Source of the DNA: Parabacteroides sp. TM07-1AC
GTDB taxonomy: Bacteria; Bacteroidota; Bacteroidia; Bacteroidales; Tannerellaceae
DNA length: 53,636 bases
Reading direction: 5' to 3'
Assembly (NCBI RefSeq): GCF_003480915.1
Contig: NZ_QUKD01000017.1
Span: 1-53,636, forward strand
In this document: in pieces, positions 37,301 through 44,596 of the stretch
Layout of the letters: each line of letters opens with the position of its first letter
Position numbering within the stretch: the first letter of the stretch is position 1
Program-made: the position numbers and the translations under genes
Notes under the pieces: generated by a model
Told to the model about the DNA's origin: nothing
The model's database searches: none
What the model saw: the letters and a program-made list of their open reading frames with translations, nothing else

Positions 37301-37640
37301 TGTGCTTGTTCTTGATCTCGTATTTCAGGCCTTTCCCTTTCAGTACCTGGTTTAATACATCGTTGATAGATTCGCTGCTTATTTGCAGACTGACTTTTTG
37401 CCGGGTATCGACATCTCCGGTCTCAAAAAAGAAAATGTAATCGCTCTGTTTCCTGATCGTCTCGAAAGCTTCTTTCAGAGTTACATTCTGCAGATTCAAC
37501 GTGATCTTTTGATTTTGTGGTAATGCTGCAAATGTTTGCTGGATACTGGCTGTAAAGAGTATCAAACATAACAGGGCTACCTGGAGCCTGGAGCAAACAA
37601 TTAGCGTGATTTTTCTTTCTTTATAAAGAATGTTTTCCAT
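34341..37640 (-). CDS. SusC/RagA transporter with N-terminal STN signalling domain
   Basis: This 1099-residue TonB-dependent transporter carries an extra STN domain (about residues 45-120, for example VTLKEAFETIRKQSDYIFFF) after its signal peptide. In trans-envelope signalling the STN domain contacts a FecR-type anti-sigma factor, and the fecR and sigma genes lie immediately upstream. Next come a carboxypeptidase-regulatory-like domain (about 130-210), the DEVVV-like box (NLEEVVVVGYGTQKKSD), the plug with YVIDGFVD and VLKDATSTAIYGARGSNGV, and the barrel ending in VKFTL. A 144-nt gap separates it from fecR, and that gap carries a predicted opposite-strand small RNA. Confidence 0.95.
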   Translation of the reverse strand: MENILYKERKITLIVCSRLQVALLCLILFTASIQQTFAALPQNQKITLNLQNVTLKEAFETIRKQSDYIFFFETGDVDTRQKVSLQISSESINDVLNQVLKGKGLKYEIKNKHIIIKPEKTPQPAQSSRQSGTISGTVTDEKGEPIIGANIMVKGTTNGTVTDLDGKFTLQATPGDILEISYIGYNPLQIKAGTQTTLSIKMTEDTQNLEEVVVVGYGTQKKSDLISAISSVRGQDLIEQPVPRVDQLLRGRVAGMQVVQSNGTPGTSSSIRIRGGNSLSASNEPLYVIDGFVDAGDLNSLNPNDIESIEVLKDATSTAIYGARGSNGVILVTTKRGKAGKATFDVEASYGWQKLPHKIDLLSATEYASYLNKVAKINGTTIPYADPSKVTGVDWQDELFRTAPVYNLNFSSRGGTEKIKYLVSVNHFDQEGIMIGSGFNRTTFRTNVDAEIKPWFSMGTTVSLSHEFHDLSTMPSDPDNHFEMAVYGVGMSPIGSAVNEDGSYNYTEPSRPTGRNPLAEALLPTDEKNGYYLLNNSYLQFKLDPHWVWKSTLGVKWNYQREDYFSPRKGSYLEKTNSAKALTSESQDLLTEHTLTYNLKKEVHSLSVLAGFTAQKGHDKGLNTEVSNFANDITGFHDLNAAQVKDKVESGYHNWGYMSYLSRINYAYDNRYLLTVVARYDGSSRFSEGNKWAFFPSVSVGWRITEEAFMKKQSVINDLKLRTSYGRVGNQAIDIYSTQYLFSSGSTILGGSQIVTYTPSEVPNPNLTWEKTDQFDLGVDFSLFNSRLSGSLDFYHKKTRDLLWKISVPSYIGQSTQLQNLGSLKNTGFELSLNASLIDNKDWKWDANFNISTNRSKVLSLGPDKYKYVGEHWGGYYSSILKVGEPIGLFYGQVYEGVLTQEEIDAKGLNARPGDAKFKDIKDDPNNSTVIGNANPDFFGGFGTTVSWKGLSLNAFFQYSVGNDVLNLNSAYFLPGNSAVNCYRDLAEQIWTPENPNTSVARPSNEYIYAVDTRFVENGSFLRLSSLTLAYDLPMKWLSPIGFSAARVYATGNNLFNICNYRGYDPEVSLYSSSPILRGYDWGQYPMNRSFTLGVKFTL

Positions 37641-37647
37641 ACTTTTG
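37640..37647 (+). promoter_or_regulatory. -7 element for a predicted antisense RNA
   Basis: TACTTTTG on the + strand fully matches TAnnTTTG and overlaps the first base of the susC start codon (susC is on the - strand). No good -33 TTG is present at the standard spacing, so strength is uncertain. The predicted start of transcription is near 37654. Confidence 0.4.
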
Positions 37648-37653
37648 TAATGT

Positions 37654-37729
37654 GATTAGAATTTAACTATTAAGTTTTAATGAACTCGTGAGTCGGGAAA
37701 TGGTGCGAACATTTTCCGGCTCTTTTTTT
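37654..37729 (+). ncRNA. Predicted cis-antisense small RNA opposite the susC leader
   Basis: The promoter-like TACTTTTG (37640-37647) and the intrinsic terminator at 37690-37729 define a transcript of about 75 nt on the + strand. It would be fully complementary to the 5' leader of the susC mRNA, just upstream of the start codon. Sigma/anti-sigma PULs in Bacteroides are known to carry cis-encoded antisense RNAs of the DonS type at this position, where they repress susC. Both ends here are predicted only; no expression evidence is available. Confidence 0.5.
37690..37729 (+). terminator. Intrinsic terminator on the strand opposite susC/fecR
   Basis: A 12-bp stem (37690-37701 with 37711-37722, two G-T pairs) closes a 9-nt loop and is followed by seven T (37723-37729), on the + strand only. 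No + strand protein gene lies upstream, so it would end an antisense transcript. On the - strand the same hairpin is preceded by A and has no T tract after it. Confidence 0.7.
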
Positions 37730-37784
37730 GTGCTTTTCTCTTTCCTTTTCTGGTTCTCCTTTCTTTATGGGGTTATCAACTGTT

Positions 37785-38789
37785 TTAATATATCTCAATG
37801 ATATTGTTATTGCGCCTGTAAGTGAATTTTTCACTGGATGACATGATTGTCAGGATATCGTCGAGCGTATCCGTATTGCGGAATTCTCCGAAGAAACGAA
37901 GTTGCCGGCGTTCGGGATTACGGAAGATAAATGTTACGTCGAAAGCTTTTTCCAGTTGTCCGGCAATTTCGTCGAAACTGATCTCGTTGAAGAAGTGTGC
38001 TCCTGTGGTCCATTGACAGACAGCCTCCGTAGAAACTTTCCGTACTTCTGTTTTTCCCGTCAGTTTGTTATATATAGCTTGCTGTTGGGGTACCATGATA
38101 ACGGAATTGGAGGGAGCAGCTTTATCGATCATATTCACGGAACCTTCTGCCAGGGTTACGGCGATCTCTTGTTCGTCGGAATAGGCTTTGACATTGAATT
38201 TTGTTCCCAATACCTTTACATCGATCTCTTTGGCATTGACGATGAAGGGGAGCTTTTCGTTACGGGCAACTTCAAAATAGCCTTCGCCTTCCAAAGCTAC
38301 CTGTCGGTTCTTTTGGGAAAATCCGGGCTGACAACTGAATTTACTGCCAGCATTTAACCATACGATAGTTCCGTCTTCCAACTGGAGACGGCTGCGTGAA
38401 CCGAGCGGTACTTCGATGGTACGTACCATCGCCTGGTCGTCCTGCCGGTCGGATCGGTCGAACAGGTATAATCCGGCACTGCCCAGGAAAACTCCGATTA
38501 ACAGGGAGGCTGCGATATGGGTATATTTCCGTAAGAACAGCTGCTTAGGCTTCTGTAATCCGGCCTGTTCGGCGAAACGGCGGAATACGGCTTCGTTCTT
38601 TCTTTTTTTCTTATGATGTATGTCGTATGAGGATAACCATAACTCGGTCATCTCATAATAGTATTTTTTATGAGACTCGTCAGCGGCTACCCAACGACCG
38701 AGTTCTTTCTCCTGTTCACGGGAAAGCGATCGGTTCAGATAGCCGGTAATCAGTTCGTCGTAGTATTCTTGTTGTCTTTTCTGATCCAT
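37785..38789 (-). CDS. FecR-family anti-sigma factor
   Basis: This 334-residue inner membrane protein has a cytoplasmic N-terminal sigma-binding region (about 1-85), a transmembrane helix (about 90-108, AASLLIGVFLGSAGLYLF), a periplasmic FecR domain (about 115-215, including VWLNAGSKFSCQPGF and GEGYFEVARN) and a C-terminal DUF4974-like domain (about 260-334, FNEISFDEIAGQLEKAFDV), which contacts the receptor's STN domain. It lies 94 nt downstream of the sigma factor gene and 144 nt upstream of the STN-susC gene. It should hold the sigma factor inactive until the transporter binds its ligand. Confidence 0.93.
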   Translation of the reverse strand: MDQKRQQEYYDELITGYLNRSLSREQEKELGRWVAADESHKKYYYEMTELWLSSYDIHHKKKRKNEAVFRRFAEQAGLQKPKQLFLRKYTHIAASLLIGVFLGSAGLYLFDRSDRQDDQAMVRTIEVPLGSRSRLQLEDGTIVWLNAGSKFSCQPGFSQKNRQVALEGEGYFEVARNEKLPFIVNAKEIDVKVLGTKFNVKAYSDEQEIAVTLAEGSVNMIDKAAPSNSVIMVPQQQAIYNKLTGKTEVRKVSTEAVCQWTTGAHFFNEISFDEIAGQLEKAFDVTFIFRNPERRQLRFFGEFRNTDTLDDILTIMSSSEKFTYRRNNNIIEIY

Positions 38790-38883
38790 TTTTATTGCTT
38801 CTTACCCTAAAGACAACATTCCAATAGTGCGAGGGTAGTGGAAAATGAAATATTTTTTCAAAAAATAATCCGGCAGTAAATAA

Positions 38884-39465
38884 TCAGAAAAGTAGGGAGG
38901 ATAAATATCCCTTCATACGACTGCGGAGAGTGGCAAGAGCCTGCTTGATATGATATTTGACAGTATTGACGGATATACCTACTTTATCGGCTATTTCATC
39001 ATAACCTAGTTCTTCGATCCGGCTACAGATAAAAACCTGCCGGGTTTCGCGAGGCAGTTTATCTATCTCTCGGAGTATTTGTTCACTGAGTTCTTTTTCC
39101 AGCAAATGTCCCAATGGATATTCATCAGACAGGAACAGACCCTGAAGGATCGCTTCCGGATATTCTTCATAGTCGTCGAGGCTGATCTCCCGGTCTGCGA
39201 ATATTTTCTTCTGGTAGTTGAGTGCATAGTTACGTATGCAACAGACTAGATAGGCTTGCAGGGAAGAGGTAATACGGAGAGATGTGCGTGTTTCCCATAT
39301 ATGGGATAATACGTCTCCGACAATGGTATCGGCCACCGTATCATCCCTTACATATTGACAGGCAATACGAAATAGAAGATGATAATAGTTGTCAAATAAA
39401 GTACGGTAAGCTTTACTTTCCCCACTTCTTAACCCGTCTATTAATTCTGTTTCATGAATCTCCAC
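38884..39465 (-). CDS. ECF-type RNA polymerase sigma-70 factor
   Basis: This sigma factor (193 residues from the chosen start) has region 2 (YYHLLFRIACQYVRDDTVADTIV) and region 4 with a helix-turn-helix (YDEIADKVGISVNTVKYHIKQ), as in the Bacteroidetes ECF group paired with FecR. The open frame continues to a TTG at 39531. However, that TTG coincides with the -33 element of the likely promoter, and the transcript should start near 39495, so the GTG at 39463-39465 (protein start MEIHETELIDGLRSGE) is preferred. It should activate the fecR-susC-susD-EEP operon. The gene follows phoU on the same strand with only 84 nt between. Confidence 0.9.
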   Translation of the reverse strand: MEIHETELIDGLRSGESKAYRTLFDNYYHLLFRIACQYVRDDTVADTIVGDVLSHIWETRTSLRITSSLQAYLVCCIRNYALNYQKKIFADREISLDDYEEYPEAILQGLFLSDEYPLGHLLEKELSEQILREIDKLPRETRQVFICSRIEELGYDEIADKVGISVNTVKYHIKQALATLRSRMKGYLSSLLF

Positions 39466-39500
39466 GATAGTATTGTAGATGTTGGTCCCTTTTCGGGATA

Positions 39501-39531
39501 CAATATTACGAGATAGAAACGTAAAACACAA
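39501..39531 (-). promoter_or_regulatory. Promoter of the ECF sigma gene
   Basis: Read on the - strand, TTG (39531-39529) is followed after 20 nt by TAATATTG (39508-39501), one mismatch from TAnnTTTG. The spacing is ideal. The predicted start of transcription lies downstream of the TTG, which supports the GTG start of the sigma gene. Confidence 0.55.
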
Positions 39532-39549
39532 ATCTTATTTATGCCTATT

Positions 39550-40224
39550 TTAATTTTCTGTTTTTCCGATATGCTTCATTACTTTAGCATCCAGATAGAA
39601 GATCAACTCTTCGGCGATATTCGTACAATGGTCGCCGAAACGTTCCATCTTACGGATCACACCTGCCATATAAAGTCCGACCAGGGCGCTTCCCGGATGT
39701 TTCTCGATGTAGTCGGCAATGATCCGGGTGGAGTTATGGTTAATCTCGTCGATCAGGTTGTCTTTGAGGAAAATACGGGAGGCTATTTCCGAACTTTCTT
39801 TTTCGAAGGCTTCCTGGCTGAGGGTAAGCATATTGAGCAGTTCTTTCAGCATCTCTTCTACCCGTGTCTCTTTGATCAGTTGCGGATCGACGGGGGCACC
39901 TTCCGGCAGGTTTCCTGCAAAACGGGCGATGCTTTCGGCAAAATCACCCAGGCGTTCCAGGTTCGTATTGATTTTGTACATGGCAAGAACGAAACGCAGG
40001 TCGACGGCGACAGGAGCGTAAAGGGCGATGATATCTTCGCAATCGCTGTCTATCTTCAACTCGAAAGCATTCACACGACGTTCGCGGCTGATCACTTTAT
40101 AAGCCAGTTCCTTATCTCCGGTAAGCATCGCTTCGCCGGCATTATATAATTGTTGGTGGACCAAAGCCCACATTTCGCTGATACTGTTTTTTAAGGAGGC
40201 AATCTCCTGATCTATAACTTTCAT
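39550..40224 (-). CDS. phoU: Phosphate signalling protein PhoU
   Basis: This 224-residue all-helical cytoplasmic protein has two PhoU repeats (about 10-100 and 115-210). Metal-binding-type acidic motifs are visible around ELKIDSDCEDII in the first and GVIRKMERFGDHCTNIAEE in the second. PhoU links the Pst transporter to the PhoR/PhoB phosphate response and prevents excess uptake. It is the last gene of pstC-pstA-pstB-phoU and is preceded by an AATTGAAAAT-type repeat in the gap after pstB. No phoR or phoB gene is in the window. Confidence 0.95.
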   Translation of the reverse strand: MKVIDQEIASLKNSISEMWALVHQQLYNAGEAMLTGDKELAYKVISRERRVNAFELKIDSDCEDIIALYAPVAVDLRFVLAMYKINTNLERLGDFAESIARFAGNLPEGAPVDPQLIKETRVEEMLKELLNMLTLSQEAFEKESSEIASRIFLKDNLIDEINHNSTRIIADYIEKHPGSALVGLYMAGVIRKMERFGDHCTNIAEELIFYLDAKVMKHIGKTEN

Positions 40225-40233
40225 ATATATATA

Positions 40234-40266
40234 ATCTTTTAATTTTCAATTCTCGATTTTCAATTA
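40234..40266 (-). repeat. AATTGAAAAT-type intergenic repeat between pstB and phoU
   Basis: Read on the - strand, the element begins with the pstB stop codon (TAATTGAAAAT), continues with C-GAG-AATTGAAAATT and ends AAAAGAT. It almost matches the element at 45815-45853 except for one substitution, one missing ATTGAAA unit and an A-run difference. In both cases it fills the space between the stop codon of one gene and the start of the next in an operon. Confidence 0.75.
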
Positions 40267-41016
40267 CCCGAACCTTCCCGTAATGTAATTCTGAGTCGAC
40301 TCCTTCTCCGGATTGGTAAATATCTTTCGTGTATTATCGAACTCGATCAGTTCACCCAGATAAAAATACCCCGTTTTGTCGCTCACACGAGCTGCTTGCT
40401 GCATATTATGAGTAACGATCACGATCGTATATTCGCTTTTGAGCTCGTGTATCAGATCTTCGATCTTGCTGGTGGAAATCGGGTCGAGGGCTGAAGTCGG
40501 CTCATCCATCAAAAGAATAGAGGGGGAGATCGCCAATGCACGGGCAATACACAGGCGTTGCTGCTGACCGCCGGATAATGCGAAGGCTGACTCTTTCAGT
40601 TTGTCTTTTACCTCATCCCAGAGAACTACCTGTTTAAGAGTTTTGACAACTGTCTCTTCGATATAATCGTTATCGTTTATTCCGTTTACACGTAGTCCGT
40701 AGGCAACGTTTTCGAAGATCGTTTTAGGAAAAGGGTTCGGTTTCTGGAATACCATACCTACGTTCTTACGAAGCTGGTCCACTTTCTCTCCCTTATCATA
40801 AATATTACGGTTGTCGATCAGGATATTGCCGGTCATACGGGTATCGGGGATCAGGTCGTTCATACGGTTGAACAATCGCAGGAAGGTGGACTTACCGCAG
40901 CCCGACGGCCCGATAAAGGCAACGGAGGTGTTTGCTTCAATTTGCATCGAGATATTCTTTAAGGCATGGAAGTCGCCATAATAGAAATCTACGTTACGGG
41001 CATCAATCTTTATCAT
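40264..41016 (-). CDS. pstB: Phosphate ABC transporter ATP-binding protein PstB
   Basis: This 250-residue ATPase powers the PstCA phosphate importer. Walker A is GPSGCGKST, the signature is [15 protein letters not shown], Walker B is [12 protein letters not shown], and the switch histidine is in [11 protein letters not shown]. The length and the [16 protein letters not shown] stretch are typical of PstB. It lies 43 nt after pstA. The stop codon forms the first bases of the intergenic repeat described separately. Confidence 0.97.
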   Translation of the reverse strand: MIKIDARNVDFYYGDFHALKNISMQIEANTSVAFIGPSGCGKSTFLRLFNRMNDLIPDTRMTGNILIDNRNIYDKGEKVDQLRKNVGMVFQKPNPFPKTIFENVAYGLRVNGINDNDYIEETVVKTLKQVVLWDEVKDKLKESAFALSGGQQQRLCIARALAISPSILLMDEPTSALDPISTSKIEDLIHELKSEYTIVIVTHNMQQAARVSDKTGYFYLGELIEFDNTRKIFTNPEKESTQNYITGRFG

Positions 41017-41059
41017 ATTCTTTTTGTTGTTTTTTATTGTTGTAGTTGTAATATATCGG

Positions 41060-41947
41060 TTAGTTCATTTTTACTTTCTTTGCGAAATACTTTCTCAGTG
41101 CATTGGCAAGTAAGTTGACAACTAACACGATTGCAATCAGGACCAATGCTGTTCCGTAGGCCATTCCACGGGATGCTTCGATGTCCGTACCGCTGGTTGA
41201 AATTACGTACAGATGGTAAGGCAATGCCATACATTGGTCAAAGATACTTTCCGGCAGCTGAGGCAGGAAGTAGGCGGCTACAGTGAACAGGATAGGAGCC
41301 GTCTCTCCCGATACACGTCCCACCGACAGGATCAGCCCGGTAATGATATTCGGAAAAGCCATCGGGAGTACCACTCGCCGGATAGTCTGTAACTTGGTAG
41401 CTCCCAGTGCCAGACTCCCGTGACGGAACGAGTCGTCGATACTTTTCAAGGCCTCTTCCGTGGTACGGATAATCAGCGGCAACGACATCAATGCCAGTGT
41501 GAATGAACCGGCAATGATCGAGTCTCCCCACCCCAATGTAACAACAAACAGGGACATACCGAACAAACCGAACACCACTGAAGGGACACCGCTCAGATTG
41601 TTTGTCATGATACGGATGAAACGGATCAGTTTTCCGTTTGTCGCATATTCATTCATATAAATACCGCTCATGATCCCGATCGGAAAGCTGATCAGACTAT
41701 TGCCCAGTACCAGGTAAAGCGTACCGACGATGGCGGGATAAATCCCTCCGGCAGTCATTCCTTCTGCGGGAGCTTCCGTAAGGAAATCCCAACTGATTAC
41801 TTTACCTCCTTTTATAATGATAAATCCGAGGATGAGAAAAAGAATAACGACGACCAGATAGCTAAGAAGCGTAAATATGCCGAATGCCAGTTTCTGTGAA
41901 GTCCGTTTCTTTATATCGATATTGCCTAGTTTCAGAATAGGTGCCAT
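41060..41947 (-). CDS. pstA: Phosphate ABC transporter permease PstA
   Basis: This 295-residue inner membrane permease has about six membrane helices and the cytoplasmic EAA-type loop ([28 protein letters not shown]), which docks on PstB. The segment [15 protein letters not shown] is typical of PstA. It starts 7 nt after pstC and pairs with it to form the phosphate channel. It is of ordinary length and lacks unusual insertions, in contrast to PstC. Confidence 0.95.
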   Translation of the reverse strand: MAPILKLGNIDIKKRTSQKLAFGIFTLLSYLVVVILFLILGFIIIKGGKVISWDFLTEAPAEGMTAGGIYPAIVGTLYLVLGNSLISFPIGIMSGIYMNEYATNGKLIRFIRIMTNNLSGVPSVVFGLFGMSLFVVTLGWGDSIIAGSFTLALMSLPLIIRTTEEALKSIDDSFRHGSLALGATKLQTIRRVVLPMAFPNIITGLILSVGRVSGETAPILFTVAAYFLPQLPESIFDQCMALPYHLYVISTSGTDIEASRGMAYGTALVLIAIVLVVNLLANALRKYFAKKVKMN

Positions 41948-41954
41948 AACTTAT

Positions 41955-43142
41955 TTAGATTTTTCTTTTGGATGAAATATATTCTACCGTGATACTTAAT
42001 ATCAGTGTGATAATGAACAGAACGGCTCCCAGCAGGAACAAAGCCTGATAATGAGCGCCTCCGGCCGGTGCTTCTCCCAGTTCGGCTGCGATCGTGGCAG
42101 GGATGGTTCGTACCGGTTCAAAGAACGAGGTCGGTATGACTGCGGCATTCCCTGTTACCATCAGTACGGCCATTGTTTCGCCGATAGCCCGGCCGATACC
42201 GAGAACCACTGCTGAGGTGATACCCGAAATGGAGTAGGGAATGATTACCTTATAAATTGTTTGCCATTGGGTGGCTCCTAATGCGAGGCTAGCCTCTTTC
42301 ATTGCCCGCGGTGTGGTGCGCATAGCATCTTCTGCAACGGTGATAATGGTCGGTAATGCCATGATAGCCAGAACGACACTGCCGGCAAAAGCTGTTTCTC
42401 CGACTGGAAGGTTCAGTCCTTTTTGTATCAACGGGACAATTACCACTAGTCCGAAAAAGCCATATACAACGGAAGGAATACCTGCCAGAAGTTCGATAAC
42501 CGGTTTGAGTATTTCCCGGGTGCGTTTGTTGGCTATTTCAGCCAGGTAGATGGCAACTGCTATACCGAAAGGTAAAGAAAGAACGATTGCCCCGATGCTG
42601 ACCAACAAGGTTCCCAATAATAACGGGATCAATCCGAAGATAGGAGCTGGTGCTGAGGTCGGGTACCATTTTGTTCCGGCAAAGAAATCGGAGAGTGAGA
42701 TCTTTTCTTCCGGGAGGACTGTCCCGTCAAAAGGCTCAGCCAGATATTGTTGAGGGAAGAAAGCAATTATTCCCGGTTCTTTGCTGACCAGTTCACTGAT
42801 CTTTTCGGGGACATACTGGAATTCGTCGCCCAGTTCTTCTTCACTGTAATACTGTGTCAGATCGGAAAAACGGAAAACAAGGATTTCTTCATCTTTGCCG
42901 TTCACCTCTTTCCAGTTGGTTATCTTGGCATCGAAAATATCCATGATCGTTTCCGGTGAAAGATGACTTACGTCATTCCCCTTATTCACGGCAAGTACAT
43001 ATCCTTCTTCAACTACCGGACTGCTGAAAAGACCGGATGCTTCTTTAAAAAGAAAAAAGACAATCAATAGAATCGTGAAACTGGTTACACTTCCACTGAT
43101 CAGGAGTCCTCCTTCTACAATTTTTTCAAAAAACTTTCTCAC
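41955..43142 (-). CDS. pstC: Phosphate permease PstC with a PstS-like insert
   Basis: This 395-residue permease has a first membrane helix at about 13-34 and the usual PstC core from about 150, with the entry motif FFAGTKWYP, IFGLIPLLLGTLLVS and the EAA loop ASLALGATQWQTIYKVIIP. Between them, residues 45-135 form an extra soluble segment. Its sequence (LAVNKGNDVSHLSPETIMDIF then AKITNWKEVNG, and later KEPGIIAFFPQQYL) resembles parts of phosphate-binding PstS proteins. The segment would lie in the periplasm. No pstS gene is near, so the insert may help deliver phosphate. It is the first gene of the pst operon. Confidence 0.93.
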   Translation of the reverse strand: MRKFFEKIVEGGLLISGSVTSFTILLIVFFLFKEASGLFSSPVVEEGYVLAVNKGNDVSHLSPETIMDIFDAKITNWKEVNGKDEEILVFRFSDLTQYYSEEELGDEFQYVPEKISELVSKEPGIIAFFPQQYLAEPFDGTVLPEEKISLSDFFAGTKWYPTSAPAPIFGLIPLLLGTLLVSIGAIVLSLPFGIAVAIYLAEIANKRTREILKPVIELLAGIPSVVYGFFGLVVIVPLIQKGLNLPVGETAFAGSVVLAIMALPTIITVAEDAMRTTPRAMKEASLALGATQWQTIYKVIIPYSISGITSAVVLGIGRAIGETMAVLMVTGNAAVIPTSFFEPVRTIPATIAAELGEAPAGGAHYQALFLLGAVLFIITLILSITVEYISSKRKI

Positions 43143-43344
43143 GTCATTTACCTGTTTGTTCTGAGTGCAAAGTAAGGTAACATGTATTAAGAACAGGTTA
43201 AGGCGCTTTGAAGTAAATGTTACATTGGTGTTGCAAAAATATTACAGGCAGAGAATGAGGTTAAGCTTTAGCTCTTTTTTTATCATAAATTCAAGGTTAT
43301 TGCCTTTTTTGAGCGGTTATGTAGAATTTTAGAATTTAAACCTG

Positions 43345-43352
43345 TATATTTG
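43345..43352 (+). promoter_or_regulatory. -7 element upstream of the GH88 operon
   Basis: TATATTTG is a full match to TAnnTTTG and lies 35 nt before the GH88 start codon. No -33 TTG was seen at the usual spacing, so an activator may be needed. In the same 245-bp divergent gap a GTAACAT/ATGTTAC inverted pair (43177-43183 and 43217-43223) lies nearer pstC, together with a -7-like element for pstC (TTACTTTG on the - strand, 43175-43168). Confidence 0.5.
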
Positions 43353-43387
43353 CCACAAACTTAAAAACTTAATAATCTATTTTTATC

Positions 43388-44590
43388 ATGAACAAATTTC
43401 TTTCGTACGGAGTGTTTGCGTTCACAGCCTTGTTGGCTTCTTGTGATTCGCAACCCAAGCAGGAACCTATCGCAGATGTAATCGACCGTGGTCTGAAGGC
43501 CTCGACTGAACAAGCTCTTTTAATGGCAAAAGACCTGGAGAACCAGGAAGGCCGTCTGCCGAAAGCGATCAATAAAGAGGGTACACTCGAAACCAGTGAC
43601 TATAGCTGGTGGTGCAGCGGTTTCTTCCCGGGTGAGTTATGGTATCTGTACGAAAACAATCCGACACCGGAATTAAAAAAATATGCTGAAATGTATACCG
43701 ATCGTGTAGAGGAAGTGAAAAATATCACTTACAGCCATGATGTCGGTTTTATGTTGTATTGTAGCTATGGTAACGGATACCGCCTGACCGGAAAGCCGGA
43801 ATATAAAGATGTAATGCTGACCGGAGCGAATTCGCTGGCAACTCGCTATGACGAACGCGTAGGAGCCATCCGTTCCTGGGACTTCAATAAAAAGATATGG
43901 CAATTCCCGGTCATTATTGATAATATGATGAACCTGGAATTTTTCAGCTGGGCTTCGAAAGCATCCGGTGACGACCGTTTCCGTAAGATGGCTATCTCCC
44001 ATGCCGATAAAACAATGAACAATCATTTCCGTGATGATTATAGCTGTTATCATGTGGTGTCTTATGATACGATAACCGGTGTTCCTCATAAGAAACAGAC
44101 GCATCAGGGAGCCGCAGACGAGTCTGCATGGGCTCGCGGACAGGCGTGGGCTTTGTATGGCTTTACCATGATGTACCGTGAAACAGGAAAACCGGAATAT
44201 CTGGATCAGGCAAAACATGTCGCTGCATTCATCATGAACAATCCGAATATGCCGGCTGATAAAGTGCCGTATTGGGACTTTGATGCTCCGGGGATTCCGA
44301 ATGTACCGAGAGATGCCTCTGCCGCAGCTATTATGGCATCGGCTTTGATCGAACTGAGCCAGCTGGATAAGAGTGCGGAAGCTAAGAGCTATCTTGATTT
44401 TGCAGAACAGCAGGTCCGCTCGCTGACAAGTCCGGAATACCTGGCTGCAAAAGGTACCAATTGTAATTTTGCTTTGATGCATTCTACCGGTCATTTCCCT
44501 GGTAACAGCGAAGTAGACGTGCCTTTGAGTTATGCCGACTATTATTATGTGGAAGCATTGATGCGTTTAAAAAAACTAACAGATAAATAA
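43388..44590 (+). CDS. GH88 unsaturated glucuronyl hydrolase, lipoprotein
   Basis: This 400-residue lipoprotein (lipobox LLASC) matches GH88, which removes the 4,5-unsaturated uronic acid left at the non-reducing end by lyases, acting through hydration of the double bond. The two catalytic aspartates have counterparts at D118 (SHDVGFM) and D178 (VIIDNMMNLEF). The motifs SWWCSGFFPGELW and ADESAWARGQAWALYG are also typical. It begins an operon with DUF2264, kduI and kduD. The free product is a keto-uronate that KduI and KduD process. Preference for glucuronyl over galacturonyl ends is inferred from the family. Confidence 0.92.
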   Translation: MNKFLSYGVFAFTALLASCDSQPKQEPIADVIDRGLKASTEQALLMAKDLENQEGRLPKAINKEGTLETSDYSWWCSGFFPGELWYLYENNPTPELKKYAEMYTDRVEEVKNITYSHDVGFMLYCSYGNGYRLTGKPEYKDVMLTGANSLATRYDERVGAIRSWDFNKKIWQFPVIIDNMMNLEFFSWASKASGDDRFRKMAISHADKTMNNHFRDDYSCYHVVSYDTITGVPHKKQTHQGAADESAWARGQAWALYGFTMMYRETGKPEYLDQAKHVAAFIMNNPNMPADKVPYWDFDAPGIPNVPRDASAAAIMASALIELSQLDKSAEAKSYLDFAEQQVRSLTSPEYLAAKGTNCNFALMHSTGHFPGNSEVDVPLSYADYYYVEALMRLKKLTDK

Positions 44591-44596
44591 GACCCT

